DNA from: Pseudarthrobacter enclensis
GTDB taxonomy: Bacteria; Actinomycetota; Actinomycetes; Actinomycetales; Micrococcaceae
NCBI RefSeq assembly: GCF_030811655.1
Contig: NZ_JAUSRE010000007.1
Coordinates: 1-64,000 of the forward strand
Direction of reading: 5' to 3'
Length of the DNA stretch: 64,000 nt
The stretch's first letter is position 1, and each line of letters begins with the position of its first letter. Both the position numbers and the translations under genes were made by a program. A model generated the notes under the pieces. It was not told the DNA's origin. It searched no databases and saw only the letters and a program-made list of their open reading frames with translations. Below, piece by piece: positions 9,545-17,943 of the stretch.

Positions 9545-9550
9545 TAGATT
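9545..9550 (+). promoter_or_regulatory. -10 box of galU (leaderless)
   Basis: TAGATT ends 6 nt before GTG 9557. A weak -35 candidate TTACCG lies at 9522-9527 with a 17-nt spacer. Confidence 0.6.
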
Positions 9551-9556
9551 AGACCG

Positions 9557-10462
9557 GTGAACACCAGTAACCCCAGAGTCCGCAAAGCCGTCATTCCCGC
9601 AGCGGGCCTGGGTACCAGGTTCCTGCCCGCCACCAAGGCGATGCCCAAGGAAATGCTCCCCGTCGTAGACAAGCCTGCCATCCAGTACGTGGTGGAGGAA
9701 GCTGTCCACGTGGGCCTTAATGACATCCTGATGATCACCGGCCGCAACAAGCGGGCTCTGGAGGACCACTTCGACAGGGTGCCGTCACTGGAATCAACCC
9801 TGAAGGACAAGGGGGACGAGGAGAAACTGGCATCCATCCAGGCCGCCAGCCAGCTGGGCGACATCCATTACGTCCGGCAGGGCGACCCCCACGGCCTGGG
9901 TCACGCAGTGCTCCGCGCCAAGCAACACGTCGGCAATGAAGCCTTCGCTGTCCTGCTGGGGGACGACCTGATAGATGCCCGCGATGAACTCCTCAGCACC
10001 ATGATCGATGTCCAGGCGGAAACGGGAGGGTCCGTGGTGGCCCTCATTGAGGTGGAACCTTCGCAGATCAGCGCCTATGGTTGCGCGGACGTCCAGGAAA
10101 TCGAGGGCGAGGACTACGTCCGGGTCAACCGGCTGGTGGAAAAGCCTTCCCCGGAGGAAGCGCCCTCCAACCTGGCGCTGATCGGGCGCTATGTCCTCCA
10201 TCCCGCAGTGTTCGAAGTCCTTGAGCGCACTGAGCCGGGACGCGGCGGCGAAATCCAGTTGACCGATGCCTTGCAGGAGCTCGCGCAGGGCGACGGCGAG
10301 GGGCACGGCGTGTACGGCGTCGTGTTCCGCGGGCGCCGCTACGACACCGGCGACAAGCTGAGCTACCTCAAGGCATGCGTCCAGCTGGCCATCGACAGCG
10401 AGGACCTGGGGCCCGGCCTGAGGGAATGGCTGCCCGGGTTCACGGCCGGCCTCTCCCGGTAA
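9557..10462 (+). CDS. galU: UTP-glucose-1-phosphate uridylyltransferase
   Basis: Makes UDP-glucose from UTP and glucose-1-phosphate for cell-envelope glycans, trehalose and exopolysaccharide. The 301-residue protein has the nucleotide-binding signature GLGTRFLPATKAMPKE at about 14-29, followed by VDKPAIQYVVEEA and GGEIQLTDAL as in bacterial GalU. The length is standard. A GNAT gene begins 4 nt after the stop, so the two are co-transcribed. galE at 58345 supplies the next UDP-sugar step but is unlinked. Confidence 0.95.
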   Translation: MNTSNPRVRKAVIPAAGLGTRFLPATKAMPKEMLPVVDKPAIQYVVEEAVHVGLNDILMITGRNKRALEDHFDRVPSLESTLKDKGDEEKLASIQAASQLGDIHYVRQGDPHGLGHAVLRAKQHVGNEAFAVLLGDDLIDARDELLSTMIDVQAETGGSVVALIEVEPSQISAYGCADVQEIEGEDYVRVNRLVEKPSPEEAPSNLALIGRYVLHPAVFEVLERTEPGRGGEIQLTDALQELAQGDGEGHGVYGVVFRGRRYDTGDKLSYLKACVQLAIDSEDLGPGLREWLPGFTAGLSR

Positions 10463-10466
10463 CGCG

Positions 10467-11087
10467 ATGCGCACTGGTCCCATTTGGCCGGTCACCCTCG
10501 AATGCGGCGACCTGGTCCTGCGGCCCATCCGGTACCGCGATAAGAAAGAGTGGACCGCCGTACGGTCGCGCAACAGTGAGTGGCTGGCGCCGTGGGAGGC
10601 CTCCAACCCGGATCCTGCAGGCGGCCTGCCCGATTACCGGCACATGGTCCGCTCCCTCAATGTCCAGGCCGCCCAGGCCACAGCGCTGCCTTTCCTCATC
10701 ACCGAGTGGATGCCGGGCCTGAGGAACCCCGCCATCGTGGGCCAGCTGACGGTATCGTCCATCGTCTGGGGTTCGGCCATGATGGCCACCCTGGGGTACT
10801 GGGTGGACCGGGAGCGTGCGGGGCGGGGGATTGCGCCCACCTCCGTGGCACTGGTGACGGACCACTGCTTCCGCGCCCTCGGCCTGCACCGGATGGAAAT
10901 CAACATCCGGCCGGAGAACGGCCCCAGCCTGCGGGTAGTGGAGAAACTGGGTTTCAGGGACGAGGGGTACCGGCCCCGTTTCCTGCACATCAACGGCAAA
11001 TGGGCCGACCACCGCTCGTTCGCGCTCACTGCGGAGGAAGTCCCGGACGGGCTTCTCGGCCCGTGGCTGGCCTCCCGCCGCTCTTAA
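10467..11087 (+). CDS. GNAT N-acetyltransferase, RimJ/RimL-like
   Basis: A 206-residue GNAT protein similar to ribosomal-protein N-terminal acetyltransferases: LVLRPIRYRDKKEW at the start, the acetyl-CoA loop RERAGRGIAPTSVAL, and EINIRPENGPSLRVVEKLGF at the end. The substrate cannot be told from sequence. It is in an operon with galU and followed by a SepX/GlpR-like gene. In many actinobacteria the order is galU, a MoeA-like Glp gene, rimJ-like, then glpR/sepX; the Glp gene is missing here. Confidence 0.85.
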   Translation: MRTGPIWPVTLECGDLVLRPIRYRDKKEWTAVRSRNSEWLAPWEASNPDPAGGLPDYRHMVRSLNVQAAQATALPFLITEWMPGLRNPAIVGQLTVSSIVWGSAMMATLGYWVDRERAGRGIAPTSVALVTDHCFRALGLHRMEINIRPENGPSLRVVEKLGFRDEGYRPRFLHINGKWADHRSFALTAEEVPDGLLGPWLASRRS

Positions 11088-11155
11088 ATCCAACGGTTTG
11101 CCGGTGGGGGCACGACACACCGGTGGTAATGCGCCCTGAGCAGGCATGATGCTCA

Positions 11156-11161
11156 TACGGT
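11156..11161 (+). promoter_or_regulatory. -10 box of the SepX/GlpR-like gene (leaderless)
   Basis: TACGGT ends 7 nt before GTG 11169. It lies only 1 nt before the alternative TTG at 11163, which favours the GTG. Confidence 0.45.
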
Positions 11162-11168
11162 TTTGAGT

Positions 11169-12101
11169 GTGGACTTCCCCCTTAGCAGCTCAGTGATCCT
11201 TGTGGTTGCCGTCGCGCTCTGGATTGTATGGGTTGCCCCTTACGTCCTCAGGAACCGCCGGCGCCAGTTCCAGGTCGCCGCCGACTTCCTGGCGGACGCC
11301 CACGCCGATGAGAAGCCGGACCAGCTGCCCGGCGTGGTCCTGAACGTTGCCGTCCAGCAGGAGAAAGCCATGGAACCCAGGAAGAGTGCCGCACCCGGTG
11401 CCGGCACTGCAAGCACCCCGCAGCCGGCCCGGTTCCGCGTCCGCTACGGTCGGACCGCCCTGGCCGTTGTTGGGCTGCTGTCCCTGGTCACGGCCTTCAT
11501 TTCGGGTGTACTGCTTCCGTTCGGTATCGGTACACCGGCCCTTCCACTCCTGGGCGCCCTGCTGGCCGCCGGGTCGGTGGCGTTGCTGCGCTCGCTTGCC
11601 GTCCGGGACCGCAAGGCCAAGGTCAACGCCGCTTTCCGCTCGGCGATGAGCGCTCCGGCGCGCCGTCCGGACGCCGCCATCGTCAATCCTGAAAAGCCTG
11701 CCTCCGCTCCTGCGCGGCCGGACAGCCCTCTCTTTGATGCCGAGGCGGGGCAGGCCAGGATCAAGCCATTGACTGCGGTGGAACTCCGTGAAGCAGCACT
11801 CGCCGTGGCTGTGGCGGCCGGTGACACTACTGCAGCCCCCGCTGCTGCAGCCGCGTCCGCCGGTACCCCTTGGGAGCCGGTGGAAGTTCCGAAGCCTGTC
11901 TACGTGGAGGCCGCAAAGGCCCAGCGCCCTGAGCCGAAGCCACTCGAACTCCCGGAAGCCCCCAAGGCAGTTGGCAAGCCTTCACTGAAGAAGGGCGCTG
12001 CCGCTACGGCGCCCGCCGACGGTGCGGAAGCGCAGCAGCTGTCCAAGGCACAGAGCGCACTCAGCAACCTCGACGACGTCCTTCAGCGCCGCCGCGCTTA
12101 G
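11169..12101 (+). CDS. SepX/GlpR-like divisome membrane protein
   Basis: A 310-residue protein with an N-terminal membrane helix (about 8-26), a short basic loop (VLRNRRRQF), and a second hydrophobic block with one or two helices near 97-140. A long Ala/Pro-rich tail ends in a helical segment (LSKAQSALSNLDDVLQRRR). This architecture and its place after galU and a RimJ-like gene match the actinobacterial family called SepX in Streptomyces and GlpR, receptor of the gephyrin-like Glp protein, in Corynebacterium. Those proteins act in septation and polar growth. The assignment rests on architecture and gene order. Confidence 0.6.
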   Translation: MDFPLSSSVILVVAVALWIVWVAPYVLRNRRRQFQVAADFLADAHADEKPDQLPGVVLNVAVQQEKAMEPRKSAAPGAGTASTPQPARFRVRYGRTALAVVGLLSLVTAFISGVLLPFGIGTPALPLLGALLAAGSVALLRSLAVRDRKAKVNAAFRSAMSAPARRPDAAIVNPEKPASAPARPDSPLFDAEAGQARIKPLTAVELREAALAVAVAAGDTTAAPAAAAASAGTPWEPVEVPKPVYVEAAKAQRPEPKPLELPEAPKAVGKPSLKKGAAATAPADGAEAQQLSKAQSALSNLDDVLQRRRA

Positions 12102-12150
12102 GGTCAGGTGGGGGCGCGCCGGGGTCCTTCCCGCACCCTGCCCGCGCCAA

Positions 12151-12180
12151 TTGGCGTTGGGCCGGGAAAATTTGTAGCCT
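12151..12180 (+). promoter_or_regulatory. promoter of tRNA-Ala
   Basis: TTGGCG at 12151-12156 and TAGCCT at 12175-12180 are separated by 18 nt. Transcription would begin about 48 nt before the mature tRNA 5' end. Confidence 0.5.
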
Positions 12181-12234
12181 AGGGACACCGGTTCCGCACC
12201 GGCCGCGGTCTCCCGCAGGACGCGGAAAAGATCC

Positions 12235-12307
12235 GGGGCTATAGCTCAGTTGGTAGAGCGCTTCGTTCGCATCGAAGAGGTCAGGAGTTCGAATCTCCTT
12301 AGCTCCA
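12235..12307 (+). tRNA. tRNA-Ala (CGC anticodon)
   Basis: A complete 73-nt cloverleaf. The acceptor GGGGCTA pairs with TAGCTCC and includes the G3-U70 pair that marks alanine tRNAs. The D arm is GCTC/GAGC, the anticodon arm CTTCG-TTCGCAT-CGAAG gives anticodon CGC for codon GCG, and the T arm AGGAG-TTCGAAT-CTCCT is intact. The CCA end is not encoded. The sugar-catabolic block starts 85 nt downstream. Confidence 0.95.
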
Positions 12308-12379
12308 CAAATTGCAGGCCCTCGTCCGGGACCATGGACGGGAGGAGCATTTCTGGGCTCCGTACACGGGCGGGAGTGC

Positions 12380-12385
12380 TATCTT
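12380..12385 (+). promoter_or_regulatory. -10 box of the LacI gene (leaderless)
   Basis: TATCTT ends 6 nt before ATG 12392. This favours the ATG over the in-frame TTG at 12386. Confidence 0.5.
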
Positions 12386-12391
12386 TTGCGG

Positions 12392-13414
12392 ATGGACCTT
12401 GCTGTCACGCTTAAAAACGTTGCCGCCCACGCTGGCGTGTCCAGGACGACGGCCTCGAATGTGCTCACGGGCACGGGGCGTGTGTCCTCCGAGACGCGGG
12501 ATCGAGTCCATCAGGCCATGCGCGAGCTCGGTTATGTTTACAACCGTGGCGCCGCATCGCTTCGAACGCGGCGGACGACCACCGTCGGCGTCGTGGTTAC
12601 CGACATTGCCAACCCCTTCTTTGGCGAACTCCTCGTGGGTCTTGAGTCCGCCTTGGCTGAAGCAGGGTTCCGCTCCCTTGTTGTCGCGTCGTCAGACAAC
12701 CCGGTGCGGCAGGACGAGCTCGTTAATGAGCTCCGTGAATACCAGGTAGCTGGGCTTGCCATCATGCCGGCCACCGGCTCCAGCCGTAGCTTTCTGGAGG
12801 GTCTCGAAGCCTCTCGGATGCCGCACGTCTTCGTAACGAAGTACCTGGAAGGCATGCCCGCGCCTTACGTGGGACCAGACGACAGGTTAGGTGGCCGCCT
12901 GGCGGCGCAACACCTCCTGGCCCACGGTTGCCAAACTTACGCATTCGTTGGGGGCTTTTCCGGCCACCTGTCCCGCCGCGACCGCATCGAGGGCGTGCGT
13001 TCAGCACTGAGGGAAGCTGGACTGGAACCTGACCGGTTCACGGAGATTGAAAGCGCGTCGAACGGGGCAGGTGGTCTGGAGGCAGGCAAACGCCTCCTCC
13101 AGGCACGCCAGCTTCCGGAAGCGATTATCTGCCAGAGCGACGGGGTTGCCTTTGGGGTTTATCGGGCGTTGCGTGAGGCGGGAAGAGCCAGCGAAGTGCG
13201 GGTCATTGGTTACGACGATGTCCGGACAGCGGCGCTCTGGGAACCTCCCCTGACATCCGTCGCTACCCACCCCGAAAGGCTCGGACGGGCGGTTGCTGAA
13301 CTGCTTTTGGAGGAGATCGCAACCCCTTCGGGAGGCGTAACGGAAAAGATTTTCGCCCCGGAGCTCATGGTGCGGGAATCCTGCGGTTGTCATGGAGTGC
13401 CTTCATCCCTGTAA
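12392..13414 (+). CDS. LacI family transcriptional regulator of the sugar cluster
   Basis: A 340-residue repressor. The N-terminal helix-turn-helix VTLKNVAAHAGVSRTTASNVL and hinge are followed by the periplasmic-binding-like effector domain. The C-terminal SCGCHG is an extra Cys-rich tail. It precedes a sugar ABC operon whose leader carries three copies of a LacI-type half-palindrome (TGAATC/GATYCA), so it very likely controls that operon. An alternative TTG at 12386 sits 9 nt after GGGAG. Codon use is less GC-biased than in neighbouring housekeeping genes, consistent with acquisition. Confidence 0.88.
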   Translation: MDLAVTLKNVAAHAGVSRTTASNVLTGTGRVSSETRDRVHQAMRELGYVYNRGAASLRTRRTTTVGVVVTDIANPFFGELLVGLESALAEAGFRSLVVASSDNPVRQDELVNELREYQVAGLAIMPATGSSRSFLEGLEASRMPHVFVTKYLEGMPAPYVGPDDRLGGRLAAQHLLAHGCQTYAFVGGFSGHLSRRDRIEGVRSALREAGLEPDRFTEIESASNGAGGLEAGKRLLQARQLPEAIICQSDGVAFGVYRALREAGRASEVRVIGYDDVRTAALWEPPLTSVATHPERLGRAVAELLLEEIATPSGGVTEKIFAPELMVRESCGCHGVPSSL

Positions 13415-13417
13415 CCC

Positions 13418-13447
13418 TTGACAGTGATCCACATCACCTGACACGAT
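13418..13447 (+). promoter_or_regulatory. candidate promoter of the sugar operon
   Basis: TTGACA at 13418-13423 and CACGAT at 13442-13447 with an 18-nt spacer. The -10 match is poor. Operator 1 would lie just downstream of the start point. Confidence 0.35.
13423..13438 (+). promoter_or_regulatory. CRP/GlxR-like site
   Basis: AGTGA-TCCACA-TCACC contains the GTGA-N6-TCAC core of CRP-family sites. It lies between the -35 and -10 of the candidate promoter. Alternatively it is an activator site for a promoter starting near 13472. Confidence 0.45.
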
Positions 13448-13458
13448 CGGCGAAGTGC

Positions 13459-13470
13459 TGAATCGATCCC
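13459..13470 (+). promoter_or_regulatory. LacI-type operator 1
   Basis: TGAATCGATCCC, one arm of a TGAATC/GATTCA palindrome with an imperfect right half. It sits in a longer direct repeat (TGCTGAATCGATCC, one base, TCAAA) shared with operator 3. Confidence 0.6.
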
Positions 13471-13513
13471 TCAAAGCCTAGGGATCCCCGGCGCTAATCC
13501 TTTTCCTTCATGG

Positions 13514-13525
13514 TGGATCGATTCG
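13514..13525 (-). promoter_or_regulatory. LacI-type operator 2 (inverted)
   Basis: Plus strand TGGATCGATTCG, which reads CGAATCGATCCA on the other strand. Its centre is 55 bp from operator 1 and 22 bp from operator 3. Confidence 0.55.
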
Positions 13526-13535
13526 GCAAAGTTGC

Positions 13536-13547
13536 TGAATCGATCCA
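13536..13547 (+). promoter_or_regulatory. LacI-type operator 3
   Basis: TGAATCGATCCA, the best palindrome of the three, ends 45 nt before the binding-protein ATG. The 22-bp spacing from operator 2 is about two helical turns. Confidence 0.6.
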
Positions 13548-13592
13548 TCAAACCTGAGGTTTCCCGAGCTAGCGACTCCCAAGGAGCGATGT

Positions 13593-14933
13593 ATGGACGC
13601 AACCATTTCTTCAAACCCGTCTTCCGGCGCAGGTACCGTCGGACGGCCTGGCCCGCTGCGACGCGGGAGGACCGCTGGCATCCTGGCGGCCGTTGGGGCC
13701 ATAAGCCTGGTCCTAGGGGGGTGCGGGAGCGCGACCGCGCCGGCAGCAGGTCCCTCAGCTCCAGTCGTGGATCCAGCCTCGGCCAAGGGAGCCTCGGGGA
13801 ATCTTTCAATTTGCGGCGGCCGCGACTCTGTGGGTCTCTACAAGGGCACCATCGACGCGTTCATGAAAGCGAACCCGGGAATTACTGCGAAATATACGGT
13901 CCTGGGCGCCACCACGGATGAGAGCCGCACCCAGGCCGTGCAAAGGCTTCAGGCCAAATCCAGCGAATGCGACATGTACCTCACTGACGTGACGTGGACG
14001 CCCGAGTTCGCTTCGCAGGGCTGGCTCCAGGACATGACCCAGGTGACCGACGCCGTCAAAGGCACCCTTATCCCTTCCACGGTCGCGACGACCCAATACA
14101 AGGGCAAATCATGGGCGACGCCGTTCTACACCAACGCAGGTCTGATCTACTACGCCAAGGACAAGGTGGGCAAGCCCGAAACGTGGCAGCAGCTCTACAC
14201 CGAAGCGGCAAAGTCGCCCGGCAGCGGCCTGGTGTACCAGGCCAAGCAGTACGAGGGGCTGACAGTTAACTTCCTCGAACTCCTCTACAGTGCCGGCGGT
14301 GACGTCATCGATGAGCAGGGAAACGTCAAAATCGATTCGGCTGAGACCCGCAAAGTGCTCGACTTCATGGCACAGGGCATTAAGAACGGTTCGGCGGACC
14401 GTGCGGTGCTCACCTATGACGAGAACGCGACGCGCCTTGCCTACGAATCAGGCAAATTCGGATACGAACGCAATTGGCCGAACGTCTACGGCCAGCTAAA
14501 CGCCACCCCGCTCAAGGGCACCTTCGGCGTCGCGCCGCTGCCGTCCTTTGACGGCAAGTCCCATGGCAGCGGCGTACTCGGCGGGTGGAACCTCGCAATC
14601 TCGGCCTTCGCCTCCAACCCCGGTGCAGCAGCGGCCTTTGTGAACTTCGAGTCCTCACCCGAGTGGCAGAAGCATGTGGCTATGGATTACTCCCAGGCGC
14701 CCGCGGGAGAGGCAGCGTACTCCGACCCGGCGGTCCTCGAGAAAATGCCGTTCGCCACGGAGCTCCTGGTCTCCGTCAAAGGCGCTAAGCCCCGGCCCGT
14801 TTCCCCGGTCTATTCTCAAATTTCGGCGGCCATCAACAAGAACGTCTACGCCGTGCTCTCGGGCACATCCACCACCGACGACGCGGTGAAGAACATGGCG
14901 GACCAGATCAAGACCGCGCAGGCGAGCTTCTGA
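13593..14933 (+). CDS. sugar ABC transporter substrate-binding lipoprotein
   Basis: A 446-residue family 1 extracellular solute-binding protein. A long N-terminus with RRGR precedes a hydrophobic stretch and the lipobox LGGC at about residue 45, so the protein should be a membrane-anchored lipoprotein. The body contains the SBP_bac_1 features CDMYLTDVTWTPEF, SWATPFYTNAGLIYY and VLGGWNLAISAFASNP. It has AAGGAG 6 nt before the ATG. It is first in an operon with two permeases and resembles ThuE-type disaccharide-binding proteins. The stop overlaps the next start. The exact sugar is unknown; an alpha-glucoside such as trehalose is suggested by thuA downstream. Confidence 0.88.
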   Translation: MDATISSNPSSGAGTVGRPGPLRRGRTAGILAAVGAISLVLGGCGSATAPAAGPSAPVVDPASAKGASGNLSICGGRDSVGLYKGTIDAFMKANPGITAKYTVLGATTDESRTQAVQRLQAKSSECDMYLTDVTWTPEFASQGWLQDMTQVTDAVKGTLIPSTVATTQYKGKSWATPFYTNAGLIYYAKDKVGKPETWQQLYTEAAKSPGSGLVYQAKQYEGLTVNFLELLYSAGGDVIDEQGNVKIDSAETRKVLDFMAQGIKNGSADRAVLTYDENATRLAYESGKFGYERNWPNVYGQLNATPLKGTFGVAPLPSFDGKSHGSGVLGGWNLAISAFASNPGAAAAFVNFESSPEWQKHVAMDYSQAPAGEAAYSDPAVLEKMPFATELLVSVKGAKPRPVSPVYSQISAAINKNVYAVLSGTSTTDDAVKNMADQIKTAQASF

Positions 14934-15870
14934 TGACGACAGCGCGGACTCTGCTGCCCGACCGACATCGCAGCACCCGGGATCGTGAGGAGCGGCGCCT
15001 GGCGGCCTTCATGACAGCGCCGTCGCTCATCCTTATGGCGCTCGTAGCGGCCGTACCGATCGGGTATGCGATCTGGCTGTCGCTCAACCAGTACAGCCTC
15101 ATCCAGGCTGGGCTGTCCCGTTTTGTGGGGCTGGGCAACTACGCGGCCGCGCTCTCGGGTCCCGACTGGTGGAAAGCGTTTGGCCAGACCTTTCTTTTCG
15201 CCGCCACGTCAGTGACCCTGGAGATGGTTTTGGCGACGGGGATGGCGATGCTGCTCAATCTCACCTTCCGTGGCCGGCCCTGCTCCGCACCGTCGTCCTG
15301 GTGCCCTATGCGATCATCACGGTCGTCAGCGCTATCACTTGGCAGACGATGTTCGATCCGACCACAGGTTTTGTGCCCCAGATCCTCGCAGCCCTTCACC
15401 TGCCCGGAGCAGGAGTTGTCTGGCTTGGTGAACAGGGCTACGCGATGTCCGTGATCGTGATGGCCGATGTGTGGAAGACGACCCCGTTCGCGGCGCTCAT
15501 TATCCTTGCCGGCCTGCAGGCGATCTCGCAGGAGACCTATGAGGCCGCCGAACTTGACGGCGCAAGCCGGTGGAAAACGTTCGCGTACGTGACACTCCCG
15601 CTGCTTCGTCCCGCCATTGTCCTGGCAGCGATCTTCCGTACCCTGGACGCACTAAGGATCTTCGACCTGCCGTTCGTGCTCACGCATGGCGCCAACGGCA
15701 CGCAATCAATGTCGATGCTGGCCTACACCCAGCTGAACGAAAACCGGCTCGTCGGGCAGGGCTCGGCACTCTCCATCCTCACATTCGTCACTGTCATGAT
15801 CGTCTCCGCCGTGTACATCCGCTTTGGTGGCGGGAACATCCGCGACATTGCCCGGGAGGACCGCCAATGA
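14933..15870 (+). pseudogene. sugar ABC permease (MalF/ThuF-like), frameshifted
   Basis: Two overlapping frames together encode one MalF-type permease. From ATG 14933 the frame gives the N-terminus and first helices up to LLNLTFRGR. The rest, beginning ALLRTVVLVPYAIITVVSA and containing the EAA loop EAAELDGASRWKTF, is in the -1 frame to the stop at 15868-15870. The shift falls at about 15275-15280 in CGGCCC. One extra G there would restore a continuous protein of about 312 residues. No slippery heptamer is present, so a one-base deletion or a sequence error is more likely than programmed frameshifting. Without correction the transporter lacks a working permease. Confidence 0.85.
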
Positions 15871-16763
15871 GCACAATGACCGCTTCACGAGCCGCGGCCG
15901 GCAGCACCCGGTCCCTACGCACCACGGCGCCGCGCCGCAGTAGGGCACGGCTCCACCCCCTAGTGTGGGTATTCGCCATCCTTGCCATGGGTTTTTCGCT
16001 CGTGCCGTTCTACTGGCTGGTCAGCACTTCCCTGAAGAAAGGCGCGAGCCTGGGCCGGGGCGAGCTGTTCCCGAGCGAGCCGACCCTCGATAATTACGTG
16101 GCCGTGTTCGGCAACGGGGACTTCTTGCTGGCGCTGCGCAACTCGGTGATTATCGCCGTCGTAACGACCATAATCTCCCTGGTCTTCGCGTCATTCGCAG
16201 CCTATGCGCTCGCCCGTCTTAGAATGCGCCGGAAGGCTCTCCTCCTGACCTTGATCCTGTCGGTCACGACCTTCCCTGCCATCGCAATCGCCGCGCCCAT
16301 GTTCGCGATTTGGCGCGACATCGGCCTGTACGACACCCTCGTCGGCCTGATCATTCCCAAACTCACCTTTGCGCTGCCCTTGGCGATCTACACGCTGACC
16401 TCGTTCTTCAGGGACATTCCCCGCGAGCTCGAAGAGTCGGCCTATGTGGACGGTGCCACGCCGTTTCAAGCGTTCAGGAGGGTCATCCTTCCGCTTGCTG
16501 TTCCGGGCTTGGCGACGACGGCAATCCTGGTCTTCATCTCGGTCTGGAACGAGTTTCTCCTGGCCGTCACCCTGACCAGCTCGCCCGCAGCCAGGCCCGT
16601 CCCGGTGGCGATCGCGTTCTTCAACGGTATGAGTGAATTCGACCTTCCGCTGGGCCGAATCAGTGCAGCGTCCGTCATCGTCACGATCCCCCTCGTCATC
16701 CTGGTGCTGATCTGCCAGAAGCGGATTGTCGCTGGCATGACGGCAGGCGCCGTGAAGGGCTGA
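15867..16763 (+). CDS. sugar ABC transporter permease (MalG/ThuG-like)
   Basis: A 298-residue inner-membrane permease with six predicted helices. The N-terminal region is basic and Ser/Thr-rich. The EAA loop, which contacts the ATPase, reads ELEESAYVDGATPFQAFRR. ATG 15867 overlaps the previous stop (ATGA), so translation is coupled to the frameshifted permease. The frame is open upstream, but only inside that gene. No ATP-binding subunit is encoded in the cluster; many actinobacterial sugar importers use a shared MsiK-type ATPase from elsewhere. Confidence 0.88.
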   Translation: MSTMTASRAAAGSTRSLRTTAPRRSRARLHPLVWVFAILAMGFSLVPFYWLVSTSLKKGASLGRGELFPSEPTLDNYVAVFGNGDFLLALRNSVIIAVVTTIISLVFASFAAYALARLRMRRKALLLTLILSVTTFPAIAIAAPMFAIWRDIGLYDTLVGLIIPKLTFALPLAIYTLTSFFRDIPRELEESAYVDGATPFQAFRRVILPLAVPGLATTAILVFISVWNEFLLAVTLTSSPAARPVPVAIAFFNGMSEFDLPLGRISAASVIVTIPLVILVLICQKRIVAGMTAGAVKG

Positions 16764-16842
16764 CCCGCTCCACGGTCAAATCAACACCTTCCAGACCGCA
16801 TCCGCACAGGTGCGGCAAACCACAGATAAGGAACCAAATTTC

Positions 16843-17943
16843 GTGAACTCCGAGCAGCCACAAACTCCCACACTGAAGGTCGGTGTCGTCGGCATCGGCT
16901 GGGCAGGCCAACAGCATCTGAAGGCCTACAGCACTATTCCTGGCGTCGAGATCCACGCGGTTGCAGGGATGGAAGAGGACCTGCTCCTCTCGCTCCAGAC
17001 TGAGTACGCCATCCCGAACGCGTTCCGGCGTTGGGAGGACATGCTGGAGCTCCAGGACCTGGACGCCATCAGCGTCGCGGTGCCTACGTTCCTGCACGCG
17101 CCGATCGCCGTGGCCGCCCTCGACCGCGGGCTGCACGTCCTGAGCGAAAAACCCCTCGCCCGTTCCGCTGAAGAGGGCCGCACCATGGTCGCCGCGGCTC
17201 GAAGAGCCGGCAGAGTTCTGGACGTTGCCTTCAACCACAGGCGACGCGGCGACATCCAAAAACTCAAATCGATCATCGACAACGGGGAACTTGGGCGCCC
17301 CTACTATGCAAAGGCCTCGTGGTTACGCAGGACAGGCATTCCCCGCCTCGGTAGTTGGTTCACAAACCCGGAGCTCTCCGGGGGTGGCCCCATGGCCGAC
17401 ATTGGCGTCCATGTCCTGGACTACGCGCTTCACCTCTTGGGCGAGCCCAAGGTCGTGAGCGTCTCGGCGACCATCCATGCAGAGCTCGGCCCCAGGGGCC
17501 GAGGCGGAAGCTCACGCTTCTCACCGATGAGTGCCGAACACGCCTTCGAAGTCGAGGACTTTGCCTCCGCGTTCCTCCGGCTCGAAGGCGGCGCAACGCT
17601 TCTCATCGAGGCAGGCTGGGCCAGCTACCGAGAAAAGGACGACCTGCTGGGCTTCATGGTCTACGGCACCGATGGGGGCGCGGAACTGACAGCAAAAGGA
17701 TCTCCGTCCGCCCCCGTCGGCCAGCTCACGATCTTTACGGACAAAGATGGGGAGAACGCCGACTACATGCCGGAAGCTCAGCCAGGGCTGGGCCATCAGG
17801 CCGTCGTCAGAGACTTCATCGAGAGCGTCCGCGGGGGCGAAACGGTATGGGGGCATCATGACGGCTCCCTGGCCTTGAACCGGGCCGAAATCATTGATGC
17901 ATGCTATCGGTCTGCCCGCGAAAGCAAGGAGGTTCAGCTGTGA
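16843..17943 (+). CDS. Gfo/Idh/MocA family oxidoreductase 1
   Basis: A 366-residue NAD(P)-dependent sugar dehydrogenase-like protein. The Rossmann motif [13 protein letters not shown] is at the N-terminus, the conserved [11 protein letters not shown] loop follows near residue 105, and [20 protein letters not shown] contains the catalytic-region Asp and His. GTG 16843 follows AAGGA at 10 nt; an in-frame GTG at 16810 is less likely. It lies between the permeases and thuA. Together with the third gene of the trio it probably oxidises the imported sugar at C3. The substrate is not determined. Confidence 0.85.
   Translation: MNSEQPQTPTLKVGVVGIGWAGQQHLKAYSTIPGVEIHAVAGMEEDLLLSLQTEYAIPNAFRRWEDMLELQDLDAISVAVPTFLHAPIAVAALDRGLHVLSEKPLARSAEEGRTMVAAARRAGRVLDVAFNHRRRGDIQKLKSIIDNGELGRPYYAKASWLRRTGIPRLGSWFTNPELSGGGPMADIGVHVLDYALHLLGEPKVVSVSATIHAELGPRGRGGSSRFSPMSAEHAFEVEDFASAFLRLEGGATLLIEAGWASYREKDDLLGFMVYGTDGGAELTAKGSPSAPVGQLTIFTDKDGENADYMPEAQPGLGHQAVVRDFIESVRGGETVWGHHDGSLALNRAEIIDACYRSARESKEVQL

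Noticed and set aside
12386..12391. TTG start for the LacI regulator
   Set aside because: The spacing to GGGAG is acceptable, but TATCTT ends exactly 6 nt before ATG 12392, the geometry seen at many other genes.
13456..13552. The repeated TGCTGAATCGATCC blocks as a CRISPR or transposon repeat
   Set aside because: There are only two direct copies plus one inverted core, placed in a promoter; LacI-type operators explain them.
15275..15280. Programmed -1 frameshifting in the sugar permease
   Set aside because: There is no X-XXY-YYZ slippery site and no pseudoknot-like structure, and permeases of this family are not known to use frameshifting.
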